DNA of 64,000 bases, from assembly GCA_016710165.1 (NCBI GenBank), contig JADJLJ010000001.1, positions 1,674,001 to 1,738,000 of the forward strand, in the 5' to 3' direction. The stretch comes from Chitinophagaceae bacterium. Its GTDB lineage: Bacteria; Bacteroidota; Bacteroidia; Chitinophagales; Chitinophagaceae. A program made the translations under genes and the position numbers. Below the pieces are notes generated by a model. The model was given only the letters and a program-made list of their open reading frames with translations. It was not told the DNA's origin and did no database searches. Shown one piece after another: positions 32,477-41,333 of this stretch (position 1 is the first letter of the stretch; each line of letters opens with the position of its first letter).

Positions 32477-33160
32477 CTATATCTCAAACTTATACCCAAC
32501 GCCCTTTACCGTGGTGATGCAGTCGAGGTCCAGTTTCTGGCGGATCTTGCGGATATGTACATCAATGGTGCGGTCGCCCACGATCACTTCGGTTCCCCAA
32601 ACCTGGTTCAGTATCTCATTGCGGAGGAAGACCTTTCCCGGCTTACTGGCAAGCAGGGCTAGCAGTTCAAATTCCTTACGGGCAAGTATGATATCGTTGC
32701 CCTGGAAGTTCACGATATATTTTTCCCGGTCTATTTTCAGGTCACCTACCTGCAAAATGCCGGTCTCTTCTTTATTGATGCGCCTGAACAGGGCATTCAC
32801 CTTACTCACCAGTACCTTGGGACTTACGGGTTTGGTAAGGTAATCATCTGCGCCGGTCTCCAGTCCCTTTATTTCGGTCCCTTCATCACTCAATGCGGTA
32901 AGGAATATGATCAGGGTATCGTTAAAAGCAGGTTGCATGCGCAGGAGGTTGCATACTTCAATGCCGGTTTTACCCGGCATCATGATATCAAGGATGATCA
33001 GGTCGGGGTTGAATCGTTTCGCAAGGTCCAGTGCATCGTTTCCGTTCTTTGCCGTGGCCACTTCATATCCTTCGTTCTTCAGGTTGTACTGGATGATCTC
33101 CAGGATATCCGGCTCATCGTCGGCAATTAATATTTTCTTAACCGTATTTGACGTACTCAT
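32477..33160 (-). CDS. phoB: PhoB-like response regulator, OmpR family
   Basis: 227 residues from the ATG at 33160, nine codons after an upstream in-frame ATG that lies in the promoter. Receiver: IADDEPDILEI (acid pocket), phospho-Asp in DLIILDIMMPG (Asp58), Thr in IFLTALSDE, Lys in YLTKPVSPKVL. The OmpR/PhoB winged-helix domain ends with VIVGDRTIDVHIRKIRQKL. PhoB binds tandem 11-bp half-sites, and exactly such repeats precede many genes in this window; this gene is therefore the natural candidate reader. Its -7 element is at 33169-33176. Confidence 0.85.
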   Translation of the reverse strand: MSTSNTVKKILIADDEPDILEIIQYNLKNEGYEVATAKNGNDALDLAKRFNPDLIILDIMMPGKTGIEVCNLLRMQPAFNDTLIIFLTALSDEGTEIKGLETGADDYLTKPVSPKVLVSKVNALFRRINKEETGILQVGDLKIDREKYIVNFQGNDIILARKEFELLALLASKPGKVFLRNEILNQVWGTEVIVGDRTIDVHIRKIRQKLDLDCITTVKGVGYKFEI

Positions 33161-33168
33161 ATTGGGTG

Positions 33169-33176
33169 CAAAAATA
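33169..33176 (-). promoter_or_regulatory. phoB-like gene promoter -7 element
   Basis: Minus strand TATTTTTG followed by C, an exact TAnnTTTG, only eight bases before the ATG at 33160, giving a very short leader. No 11-bp array accompanies it, so autoregulation is not evident. Confidence 0.55.
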
Positions 33177-33329
33177 GTCTTTACCATTAACCAGCAGGGT
33201 GGTTTTAACCCCTGCCGGTATTATCAAATTGTTAAGCAAATACAGGGCATTAACAATAATTTTCATCTTAACCGGCGGGCAACATGCAGCCCCTCGCCTA
33301 TTTTCAGCATCTTTGCAGCAGAACTGACC

Positions 33330-35546
33330 ATGAAAAGAAACCTGCTTCTCTCCCTGTTCCTGCTGTTGGCTGCAAATATCTTTGCTGCCATTGATACTGT
33401 AAAAGTGCCCATATACCGCCAGTTATTTCACGACCGGATAAATGAAGAACAACGCCTGCTGGACAGGATGGATGGCAAGGCAGACGGCCTGGTGAAAGCC
33501 ACGCACAATACCGAGATCAACCTGGCCATAACCGACGTTATGTTCCGGAAGATAAACGAACTGCAGGACCTTGTGGAAGCCAATGCAAAACTGGTGACCA
33601 ATAACCAGAAGATACGGTACCTGAGCTACATTGAAAATGTGGTCAGGGCCTTCAAAAACAGGATAAAAGGGAAAGAGTTAAGCCCGGTTTACGCCCCCAT
33701 GCTGGTGGAGAATTTTGAAAAGATAATGATGGCAGACATCGACAGCCTCAGTATGGCCGGCTTTATACAAGAGGTTCCCTACCCCGTAGGTAAAATAAAT
33801 GCAGAGATATTTTCGGAGAACAAAGGTTATGAAGAGAGTAAAAAGATCCTCTACCAGAAATTCTGTGCCCTTAACCCCGATAAGATACTGCAAACAATAG
33901 AACCCTACATCAATGAACCTTTTGCCGACAACCTTATTGTGATCAGTTGCCGGTTCAATCCCACTTCCATTTATTCCATCGCCCAGGCGCCTGATTCAAA
34001 AATGGGCGCATTGATCCACCGGAATAAGGATCCCCTGGTTGTGGCGGTGGTGGAACTGAGCAAAACGCCCAATGCCCTTTTATACTTCCCCTTCCTGGAT
34101 GACCTCTTAAAAGGAAGAAAAACCGTTGAAAGCATTAAAAAATATGTGGGCGATGGTGAACTGGGATACGACAGCGTGGGCTATTTCAAATTACTGGTAA
34201 GGACCGAAATCGAATATTTTACCCGGATGACCTCGCCCGCCAGGGATACCCCCATTGCCATGTTTGGCCCCAACGGGTTAAGAGAAGTACTAAAGAACAA
34301 GGCGCTGCAGCATTTTGTTACTCCCATCAATACCCTCCACGACCTCAGCAATCTCAACATGCGGATGAAGGCAACCGACTCCTTGTCGGCCGTTGACCTG
34401 TATTATATGATGGTACTGAGCGAAAATGAGATCTATACATCCAGTTATAAGCACAGTTTTTTCCGCATGCTGCAACGGATGGGTACCGAACCAAGAACAG
34501 ATTCCTTATTACTGAGCGTGCATTTTGATTTCTTCAAGAAGTTCATCAAGATGGCTGCCAATTACAACAAGCTGGATACGTTCCTGAAATTCATGCCCAA
34601 ACAGGCTTCCGAAACACTGATGCGTGGGTTCATTGCCAACCTCGACAATACCGGTAACCTGGAAGACGCCGTGGATGTGGCAGATTCGTACAGCAGCATC
34701 AATGATCAAAAGCTGCAGGAAACCATCCTGGGCTATGTGATGGAAAACGAGAAATTATCCATCCGCAATAATAACAACCGCGGCAGGACCATTTATGGTT
34801 TATTGAAATCAATTTTCCTGTCGGCCGACAGTACCAATAAGATCGACCTGACCTCGAAACTGGGTATCCCTTCTATTTATGAAATAGAGAACAAAGACAT
34901 GCGGGACGACAGTGCACGGATCATTCAGCAGGTTTACTGGTATGGGGATGAGGACGGGAAAAAATTCTTCCCGGGTTTTATCAGTTCCTTTTCTCCCAAA
35001 GAATGGATCATCACCCCCGGTAAGGAATGGTATGAGATAAGATCGAAGAAAGGAAATGTTTGGGTTTATGCAAACAGGCCATTGGACAATGATGCCAACC
35101 TGGACGACAGCGCCCAGGTGCACCTGAACGATTACCTGGCCGAGAACGGTCTTCAACCTGTGGTAGTTGTTCATCGCGGACATAGTTACTGGCTTCCCCG
35201 TACCATAAAACGCATGTCGGGCAATGCAAAGATCGTTATGCTGGGATCCTGTGGCGGGTACAAGAACCTGAACGACATCATCGACATTAACCCGGACGCA
35301 CACATCATTTCTACCAAAGAGATCGGCACCGGGGATATTAACCGGCCCATACTTAATTACCTGAACCAGACATTTGAGTCGGGCAATAAACTGGTCTGGA
35401 AGACGATGTGGACCAGCCTCACAAAATTATTTTCTACCGATCCCAGCAAAGCGGTAAGGGAAAGCTGGGAAGATTATATTCCGCCTTACAAGAACCTGGG
35501 CGCCATTTTCCTGAAAGGATACAATAACCTGATACAGGAAGAGTAA
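33330..35546 (+). CDS. Secreted protein of unknown function with C-terminal His/Cys pair
   Basis: 738 residues from ATG 33330, which gives a signal peptide (MKRNLLLSLFLLLAANIFAA). The long frame upstream of this ATG overlaps the phoB-like gene and is not coding. Most of the body is helical with no recognised family (HDRINEEQRLLDRMDGKADG; LQDLVEANAKLVTNNQKIRY). The end resembles a clan CD/CHAT-type fold: VVVVHRGHSYW with His615 and His618, then IVMLGSCGGYKNLND with Cys641, the order and spacing expected for a caspase-like dyad. A secreted cysteine peptidase or a dead relative is possible. A -7-like CATCTTTG at 33308 lies before the ATG. It is divergent from phoB but has no 11-bp array. Confidence 0.6.
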   Translation: MKRNLLLSLFLLLAANIFAAIDTVKVPIYRQLFHDRINEEQRLLDRMDGKADGLVKATHNTEINLAITDVMFRKINELQDLVEANAKLVTNNQKIRYLSYIENVVRAFKNRIKGKELSPVYAPMLVENFEKIMMADIDSLSMAGFIQEVPYPVGKINAEIFSENKGYEESKKILYQKFCALNPDKILQTIEPYINEPFADNLIVISCRFNPTSIYSIAQAPDSKMGALIHRNKDPLVVAVVELSKTPNALLYFPFLDDLLKGRKTVESIKKYVGDGELGYDSVGYFKLLVRTEIEYFTRMTSPARDTPIAMFGPNGLREVLKNKALQHFVTPINTLHDLSNLNMRMKATDSLSAVDLYYMMVLSENEIYTSSYKHSFFRMLQRMGTEPRTDSLLLSVHFDFFKKFIKMAANYNKLDTFLKFMPKQASETLMRGFIANLDNTGNLEDAVDVADSYSSINDQKLQETILGYVMENEKLSIRNNNNRGRTIYGLLKSIFLSADSTNKIDLTSKLGIPSIYEIENKDMRDDSARIIQQVYWYGDEDGKKFFPGFISSFSPKEWIITPGKEWYEIRSKKGNVWVYANRPLDNDANLDDSAQVHLNDYLAENGLQPVVVVHRGHSYWLPRTIKRMSGNAKIVMLGSCGGYKNLNDIIDINPDAHIISTKEIGTGDINRPILNYLNQTFESGNKLVWKTMWTSLTKLFSTDPSKAVRESWEDYIPPYKNLGAIFLKGYNNLIQEE

Positions 35547-35665
35547 TGGAAAGCCGCAATTGATTGAACCACCCAGGAACATAGTACACATAGTTTGTCT
35601 CGCGCAGCTTCCCCTATCGTTCAGTTTTTTTATGAATGGCAATATGTTCAGCCTTCAAACTCCCG

Positions 35666-35673
35666 TATTTTTG
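35666..35673 (+). promoter_or_regulatory. Promoter -7 element of the ABC exporter gene
   Basis: TATTTTTG followed by C, an exact TAnnTTTG. The ATG at 35678 begins four bases after it, which would make the message nearly leaderless if this element is used. Confidence 0.5.
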
Positions 35674-35677
35674 CAGG

Positions 35678-37483
35678 ATGAGTGATACGCCGACTGCCAA
35701 ACGGAAAATTTTCAATTTTTCATTACTCCGCCGGGTATTCCGTTTTGCAGCGCCTTATAAGAACAAGTTCTATGGATCGTTGATCCTGGCCATTGTATTG
35801 GCCGTCATCTCACCGGTACGGCCTTACCTCATTCAATTGACGATCAATGACGGGATAAAAGGGAATACCGCCTCCCATTTCATCAACTCCCCGGGCGGAT
35901 TCATCATTGAGATCACCATCATACAGATCCTGTTGCTGGTGCTGGAAACCGGCTTCCGTTTCTTTTTTACTTTCCTCACTGCTTCGCTTGGCCAGAGCGT
36001 GGTTAAAGACATGCGGGTGAGTACTTACAATAAAATACTGCACCTGAACCTCTCGCAGTACGACAAAACCCCCATCGGCACCCTCACCACCCGGACCATC
36101 AATGACATTGAATCCATCAACGATATCTTCAGCGACGGGCTGATACCCATCATTGCCGACCTGTTAGCGATCTTCTCCATACTCACGTATATGTTCTATG
36201 TTGACTGGCGCTTAACGCTAGTGTGCCTGGCACCTTTTCCCTTTTTGATCATCGCCACATATTTTTTTAAGGAGAGTGTCAACAAGTCTTTCATCCGGGT
36301 GCGTAATGCGGTTGCCAACCTGAACGCCTTTGTGCAGGAACACATTACGGGCATGGCCATCGTGCAGGCATTTGCGGCTGAAAAAAGGGAGTTCAGCAAA
36401 TTCAACAGCATCAACAAGGAACACCGTAATGCGAACATAAAAGCAATTTTTGCGTACTCCGTTTTCTTCCCGGTGGTGGAACTGGTCATGGCATTGTCTA
36501 TTGGCCTGCTGGTTTGGTGGGCTGCCAAAGATGCGGTGTATCCGGCACAGGCCGAAAAAGTGGCCGGGGTGATCACCGCTTTCATTCTTTGCCTGAACCT
36601 GTTGTTCAGGCCGCTACGGGTGATCGCCGATAAATTCAATGTGCTGCAGATGGGCATGATCGCCAGTGAACGGGTCTTTAAAGTATTGGATAACGAAGAC
36701 AGCACCATCAATGAAGGAGATAAAAAAACCGACGGGTTGAAAGGAAAGGTTGAGTTTGATAAAGTATGGTTTGCCTACAACGAAGAGAACTATGTTTTGA
36801 AAAATATCTCCTTTTCCCTCAATGCCGGCGAAACGCTGGCGATCGTGGGACATACCGGCAGCGGCAAAACATCCATCATCAGCCTGCTGAACCGGCTGTA
36901 CCCGTTAAATAAAGGCTGTATAAGAATTGACGACATCAATATTTAAGACTTTCACCTGGATGCACTCCCGGCCAAAATAGCCGTGGTGCTGCAGGATGTT
37001 TTCCTTTTCAGCGGAACCGTGGCTGACAATGTAACCCTGCGCAACCCGGCCATCAAACAGGAAGACGTGGTACGGGCCGCCAGGCTCATCGGCATCCACG
37101 ACTTCATCATGCAATTGCCCGGAAACTACGATTTCAATGTAATGGAGAGGGGGGCCACCCTGTCTCTTGGTCAACGCCAGCTCTTATCCTTTGTACGGGC
37201 TTTATTATACGATCCCGCCATCCTGATCCTGGACGAAGCCACTTCCTCGGTGGATACCGAAAGTGAGGCCCTGATACAGCACGCCATTGAAAAACTGATC
37301 GCCAACCGCACTTCCATCGTGATAGCGCACCGGCTGTCAACCATCCGCAAGGCCAATAAGATAATCGTGCTGGACAAAGGCGAAATAAAGGAAATGGGTA
37401 CCCACGAAGAACTGCTTGCCAGGCAGGGTTTCTATTACCAGTTGCACAAAATGCAGTTTGAGAAACAGGAAGCGGCGATCTGA
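35678..37483 (+). pseudogene. ABC exporter half-transporter (MsbA-like) with an in-frame TAA at 36944
   Basis: From ATG 35678 the frame encodes six membrane helices (YGSLILAIVLAVISPVRPYL onward) and the start of an ATPase domain with Walker A VGHTGSGKTSI. At 36944-36946 a TAA stops it after IRIDDINI. The same frame then continues without change: DFHLDALPAKIAVVLQDVFLF (Q-loop), LSLGQRQLL (signature), LILDEATSSVD (Walker B) and IAHRLSTIR (H-loop) to 37483. A single substitution in one codon restores a ~600-residue lipid/multidrug exporter. The gap falls between Walker A and the Q-loop, so neither piece alone would work. Real nonsense mutation or base-call error cannot be told apart here. Upstream in-frame ATG at 35636 is less likely. 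Confidence 0.87.
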
Positions 37484-37629
37484 AGATCTGAAAACTGAAT
37501 AAACGGATGCTATTCGCCGGTTAATAGCCAAATCCAGGAGGTTTGAAGGCCTGCATCCGTTCTCAGGTCTTCCGGTCAGCAAATCGCCACATTTTTCTCC
37601 CGTAATTTCATATTTCCCCCCTCCAACCT

Positions 37630-37637
37630 TATCTTTG
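37630..37637 (+). promoter_or_regulatory. Promoter -7 element of atpB-E-F-H
   Basis: TATCTTTG followed by C, a perfect TAnnTTTG, 20 bases before the atpB ATG. It is the only strong promoter signal between the ABC exporter and atpB. Confidence 0.6.
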
Positions 37638-37657
37638 CGCCAAAATTAAGGCAGAAC

Positions 37658-38830
37658 ATGAGATCTAAGAGCATCAAATCATTACTGGCAGCGGTTTTCA
37701 GCCTCGGGATACTGTTTTTTTCACAGCCTGCAAAGGCCCAGGGCGGGGAGCATGGTGAGCCAGCCGGGGAACCAGCCAAAAAAGAGAAGATATTTGATGC
37801 AAACGAGGTTATTTTCGGTCACATCATGGATGCCCATGAATTTCACTTTTTCTCATACAAAGGGTCCGATGGCCATCAACACCATGCCACCATCCCCTTG
37901 CCCGTTATCCTTTACACAAAGGAAAAGGGCTTCTCCTTCTTCATGTCCTCTGTATTCCACCACGGGGAGCATAATCATGATGGTTTCGGTTTACTCACCA
38001 ATGAGAAGATCGATGCATTAAAGCTTGACAGGAATAAATACGCTGCCGGACATATCGTTGCCGTTAATGCAGCAGGTGAGATCGACGGATCCGTTAAGGT
38101 ATACGATTTTTCCCTCACCCGGAATGTGGTTCAGATGCTGCTGGCCCTTACATTACTTGTCTTCATTCTCATAAAAGTAGCCCGGAGATATGGTACGGGC
38201 GCCGGGGTGACTTCTGCTCCCAAAGGAATGCAGAACACCATGGAAACCATTGTGAACTTTGTGAATGATGAAATTGCAAAACCGAACCTGGGCGCCAAAA
38301 GCAGTAAATACCTGCCTTACCTGTTAACCGTTTTCTTATTCATTCTCATTAACAATATTGTAGGCTTGATACCGGGTACAGCCAATGTTACCGGTAATAT
38401 TGCTTTCACCTTTGTATTGGCCATCATTTCATTTGTTGTGATACTGTTCAGCAGCAACAAACACTACTGGGGCCACATCTTCAATCCGCCGGGAGTTCCA
38501 GGCTGGGTTAAAGTGATCCTGGTGCCGGTGGAAGTGCTGGGTATATTCACCAAACCCTTTGCACTTATGATCAGGTTGTTTGCCAACATGGTGGCAGGGC
38601 ATATCCTCATCATCTGCCTGATATCGCTCATATTCATCATGGCGGCTCTGAACCAATATGTTGGCTGGGGCTTTTCACCATTTTCCATCGCCTTTACCAT
38701 TTTCATTTATTTTATCGAGGTGCTGGTTGCTTTTTTGCAGGCCTTCATCTTTACCATATTAACAGGAGTATTTATCGGGCAGGCCATTGAAGGTGCACAT
38801 GATGATCATGCGCATGCAGCCGCTCATTAA
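37658..38830 (+). CDS. atpB: F0 ATP synthase subunit a, long Bacteroidota form
   Basis: 390 residues, much longer than the usual ~250 because of a ~150-residue N-terminal exported part: signal peptide (FSLGILFFSQPAKAQ), a His/Glu-rich block (GGEHGEPAGEPAKKEK) and a soluble region with HDG-type repeats. The membrane part follows, with the essential Arg helix in KPFALMIRLFANMVAGHIL and the last helix EVLVAFLQAFIFTILTGVFI. The His-rich tail is AHDDHAHAAAH. Long extra-membrane extensions of subunit a are typical of this phylum. It is the first gene of the atpB-E-F-H cluster behind the promoter at 37630. Confidence 0.95.
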   Translation: MRSKSIKSLLAAVFSLGILFFSQPAKAQGGEHGEPAGEPAKKEKIFDANEVIFGHIMDAHEFHFFSYKGSDGHQHHATIPLPVILYTKEKGFSFFMSSVFHHGEHNHDGFGLLTNEKIDALKLDRNKYAAGHIVAVNAAGEIDGSVKVYDFSLTRNVVQMLLALTLLVFILIKVARRYGTGAGVTSAPKGMQNTMETIVNFVNDEIAKPNLGAKSSKYLPYLLTVFLFILINNIVGLIPGTANVTGNIAFTFVLAIISFVVILFSSNKHYWGHIFNPPGVPGWVKVILVPVEVLGIFTKPFALMIRLFANMVAGHILIICLISLIFIMAALNQYVGWGFSPFSIAFTIFIYFIEVLVAFLQAFIFTILTGVFIGQAIEGAHDDHAHAAAH

Positions 38831-38868
38831 TAACACGCGTTTTTTTTAACCAACATAAATTCACAATT

Positions 38869-39105
38869 ATGAATTTTTTCTTATTAGAAGCTATGGCTAA
38901 TGCAGGAGGTGCTATCGGCGCCGGACTGGGAGCTATCGGTGCCGGTGTAGGTATCGGACAGATCGGTAAGGGTGCATTGGAATCCATTGCACGCCAGCCG
39001 GAAGCGATCAATGACATCCGCAGCAACATGATCCTTACTGCCGCTCTGGTGGAAGGAGCAGCATTGTTTGCGATCATCATTGGTTTCCTGGCCATGGTAC
39101 TTTAA
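38869..39105 (+). CDS. atpE: F0 ATP synthase subunit c
   Basis: 78 residues forming the usual helical hairpin. The polar loop is GKGALESIARQPEAI and the ion-binding carboxylate is the Glu in LVEGAALFAIIIGF on the second helix. The first helix is Gly-rich (GAGLGAIGAGVGIGQIG), as needed for tight ring packing. It makes the rotor ring. A terminator-like hairpin directly after the gene (39113-39152) would raise subunit c over the other subunits. Confidence 0.96.
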   Translation: MNFFLLEAMANAGGAIGAGLGAIGAGVGIGQIGKGALESIARQPEAINDIRSNMILTAALVEGAALFAIIIGFLAMVL

Positions 39106-39112
39106 ACCTTTT

Positions 39113-39152
39113 ACTGCATCCGAAGCACAGGGCGGAGGATGCAGTATTTTTT
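39113..39152 (+). terminator. Intra-operon hairpin after atpE
   Basis: Nine-bp stem ACTGCATCC (39113-39121) / GGATGCAGT (39137-39145) followed by ATTTTTTG. Subunit c is needed in many copies, so a partial terminator or 3'-stabilising stem at this place fits; it would need read-through to reach atpF. Confidence 0.65.
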
Positions 39153-39160
39153 GCACAGCG

Positions 39161-39231
39161 CACTGAGCGAAGTCGAAGTGAGAAGTGCATAGGTTTCGAG
39201 CGAAGTCGAGAAACGGGCGAAGCCGGGAAAC
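39161..39231 (+). repeat. Three tandem REP-like units with a GCGAAG core
   Basis: CACTGAGCGAAGTCGAAGTG (39161-39180), GTTTCGAGCGAAGTCGAGAA (from 39193, ending AAAC at 39214) and a third variant GGGCGAAGCCGGGAAAC (39215-39231). Each has complementary ends around the core, so each can form a small imperfect hairpin. Together they are a REP-type cluster between atpE and atpF. Confidence 0.6.
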
Positions 39232-39275
39232 AAATTAAAAACAACTGAATTTAAATACCCATCGGGGAATTAACT

Positions 39276-39770
39276 ATGCAATTACTTACACCGGCCTTAG
39301 GCCTCATCGTCTGGACGCTTTTAGCATTCCTTATCGTTTTTTTCCTGCTGAAAAAATTTGCATGGCCCATGATCATTGGTGGCCTGGAAAAAAGGGAGAA
39401 GACCATTGCAGATTCTTTGGCTACTGCGGAAAAGATAAAACTGGAAATGGCCCAGATGAAGAATGACAACGAAGCCATCCTTGCAAAAGCACGTGAAGAA
39501 AGAGCTACCATGCTTAAGGAAGCAAAGGAAACAAAGGATAAGATGATCAACGAAGCAAAGGAAGAAGCAAAGGTACAGGCAGCCAAGATCCTGGCCGATG
39601 CACAGGCTTCCATCACCAACCAGAAAATGGCAGCACTTACCGAGATCAAGAACCAGGTAGGCAGCCTCGTGCTGGAAGTGAGTGAAAAAGTGCTGCGGAA
39701 AGAATTAAGCAACAAGGCAGAGCAGGAGAATTATATCAAGACCCTGGCTGCAGAGGTCAAACTGAATTAA
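39276..39770 (+). CDS. atpF: F0 ATP synthase subunit b
   Basis: 164 residues. One N-terminal membrane helix (LIVWTLLAFLIVFFLLKKFA) with the conserved KKFAWPMI join, then a long Lys/Glu/Ala-rich coiled coil (AEKIKLEMAQMKNDNEAILA, KEAKEEAKVQAAKILADAQ) that forms the peripheral stalk. Length and pattern are standard. It follows atpE after a REP-like spacer and precedes atpH after a second inverted-repeat spacer, an unusually loose arrangement for this operon. Confidence 0.95.
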   Translation: MQLLTPALGLIVWTLLAFLIVFFLLKKFAWPMIIGGLEKREKTIADSLATAEKIKLEMAQMKNDNEAILAKAREERATMLKEAKETKDKMINEAKEEAKVQAAKILADAQASITNQKMAALTEIKNQVGSLVLEVSEKVLRKELSNKAEQENYIKTLAAEVKLN

Positions 39771-39877
39771 CCCCTATCCCCTGAAGGGGGAAATGGAGGA
39801 AATAAATATTTTTAACCATCGGTGTTTAAATAAAATAAATGCTGATACAAATCAAGTTCCCCTTTAGGGGACAGGGG
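39771..39877 (+). repeat. Inverted CCCCTATCCCCT-type repeat between atpF and atpH
   Basis: Left arm CCCCTATCCCCTGAAGGGGG (39771-39790) and right arm TTCCCCTTTAGGGGACAGGG (39857-39876) are imperfect complements, and each arm is itself a small hairpin. It occupies the whole spacer between two genes of one operon. Confidence 0.6.
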
Positions 39878-39878
39878 T

Positions 39879-40445
39879 ATGAATAATCCACGTTTAGCAG
39901 GCCGGTACGCAAAGAGTTTACTTGACCTGGCGACAGAACAGAACCAGGTAGATGTGGTATATGCCGACATGAAATGGCTGCACCGCATCTGCAAAAGCAA
40001 CGCCGATTTTGTGAATGTACTGCGCAGCCCGGTCATCAAGCCTTCTGCCAAGGCAAGCATCATCGAATCGGTCACCAAAGAAAGGGTGAGCAAACTTACC
40101 AGCGCTTTCATCCAGTTACTGGTAAGAAAGAACAGGGAACTGAATTTACCCGAGATCGTAAACAGTTTTATTGACCAGTTCAATACACTGCGCAATATTC
40201 ATAAAGTGAAGATCACCACCGCCGATCCCATTTCGGAAGAAATGAAGGCAGCCATCATGTCGAATGTAAAAGCCAATGCTGCTGCAGGCCAGACCTTTGA
40301 AGTGGAGACACATGTTAAGAATGAACTCATCGGGGGCTTTTTACTGGAAACAGGAGGAGTGTTGGTTGATGCCAGCATCTTAAGAGACCTGAAGGATATC
40401 CATAAGCAGTTCATGAATAACGATTACCTGCACAAGATACGTTAA
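39879..40445 (+). CDS. atpH: F1 ATP synthase subunit delta
   Basis: 188 residues, OSCP/delta fold: N-terminal helical domain (LAGRYAKSLLDLATEQNQVD) and the C-terminal ITTADPISEEMKAAIMSNVK and DELIGGFLLETGGVLVD-like signature (here NELIGGFLLETGGVLVDAS). It links subunit b to alpha. atpA, its usual next gene, is missing here; a convergent hydrolase gene follows instead. Start ATG 39879 lies right after the inverted repeat arm. Confidence 0.94.
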   Translation: MNNPRLAGRYAKSLLDLATEQNQVDVVYADMKWLHRICKSNADFVNVLRSPVIKPSAKASIIESVTKERVSKLTSAFIQLLVRKNRELNLPEIVNSFIDQFNTLRNIHKVKITTADPISEEMKAAIMSNVKANAAAGQTFEVETHVKNELIGGFLLETGGVLVDASILRDLKDIHKQFMNNDYLHKIR

Positions 40446-40513
40446 AGTAAATCAGAAATATTTTTGGAGAGCTGTTACTGTGTAGCAGCTTTTTTAGTTT
40501 GGGGGGTCTACAT

Positions 40514-40585
40514 CGTTTAAGGGTTTAAAGGTTTAAGGGTTGTGGCCCTGTAACTTTAAACCTTTCAACCTTAAACCATTAAACG
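40514..40585 (+). repeat. Self-complementary TTTAAGG-word cluster between convergent genes
   Basis: Left arm 40514-40541 is made of repeated CGTTTAAGGG/TTTAAAGG words; the right arm 40552-40585 is its imperfect complement (TTTAAACCTT, CCTTAAACCATTAAACG). It can form a long stem between the convergent atpH and MBL genes and may terminate both. Confidence 0.6.
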
Positions 40586-41325
40586 AAAGAGTACACCGGC
40601 ATCTTAATATCATGGTAAAATAAGAAAGTCCATTTTTCTTTCTCTCCCTGCTGCCACCACTGCTGGCGCAATTCCATACATTTCTTCCCGTCGTAATCGT
40701 ATTTGGCAATGAACCGGTTCTTCATCTGCTGCAGCTGGGGTGCCACATCGCCGCCGTAAAATATTTTCTGCCCGTCTTCTTCTATCCAGAACACCTGGTG
40801 GAAGGGACTGTGTGCACCGGTCACGTGATAGCTGATATAATCATCGATCCTTCCATCTCCCTCCAGCAAAACAACCTGGTCGGAGTTCTGCATTCCGTCA
40901 AAATCTGACAATCGGTAAGAAGGCGGCCCTTTCTTCAACGCAAATTCCATTTCATCCTTATGCACATAATAGGTGGCGCCGGGAAAACCCAGGAATTTCT
41001 GTTTCAGGATCTCATCATTTTTATAAATACCGCCTGCATGGTCTTTATGCAGGTGACTAAGCAATACTTTCGTTACTTCCATCGGGCCAATGCCGTTATT
41101 CAGTAAGTTTTGGTGTATCTGCAATGTACCATCCGGGTTTGAAAAACCCAGGCCGGTGTCCAGGATGATGATGTCTTTGGAAGTAATCACTGCAAAGGGT
41201 TGAATTTCTACCAGTAAACTGCCTGTCGTGCGTTGCTGCAGGTCATCTTTTGCCTTGTTGAAGGGAATAAATTTCTTTGTGGCATCAATGGTAAAAGCGC
41301 CTTCGCTGAGTGGAATGATCTTCAT
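40579..41325 (-). CDS. MBL-fold metallohydrolase
   Basis: 248 residues. The zinc motif is LLSHLHKDHAGGI (HxHxDH), with the Asp at ILDTGLGF and a later His in VTGAHSPFHQVFW and Asp in YGGDVAP. This is the beta-lactamase-like hydrolase fold, of the AHL-lactonase/quinoprotein-like branch judging by length and the loose N-terminus. No signal peptide, so cytosolic. Substrate unknown. It is on the minus strand upstream of rodA with a repeat-rich spacer, so it is probably independent of the mre operon. Confidence 0.85.
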   Translation of the reverse strand: MKIIPLSEGAFTIDATKKFIPFNKAKDDLQQRTTGSLLVEIQPFAVITSKDIIILDTGLGFSNPDGTLQIHQNLLNNGIGPMEVTKVLLSHLHKDHAGGIYKNDEILKQKFLGFPGATYYVHKDEMEFALKKGPPSYRLSDFDGMQNSDQVVLLEGDGRIDDYISYHVTGAHSPFHQVFWIEEDGQKIFYGGDVAPQLQQMKNRFIAKYDYDGKKCMELRQQWWQQGEKEKWTFLFYHDIKMPVYSFV

Positions 41326-41333
41326 AGGGTAAA

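Noticed and set aside
32907..33329. In-frame extension upstream of the secreted protein at 33330
   Set aside because: It lies antisense to the phoB-like gene; the ATG at 33330 gives a proper signal peptide and a -7 element precedes it.
33161..33329. Autoregulatory Pho box before the phoB-like gene
   Set aside because: One TAA is 18 bp before the -7 element, but no second or third unit is in phase; I treat it as chance.
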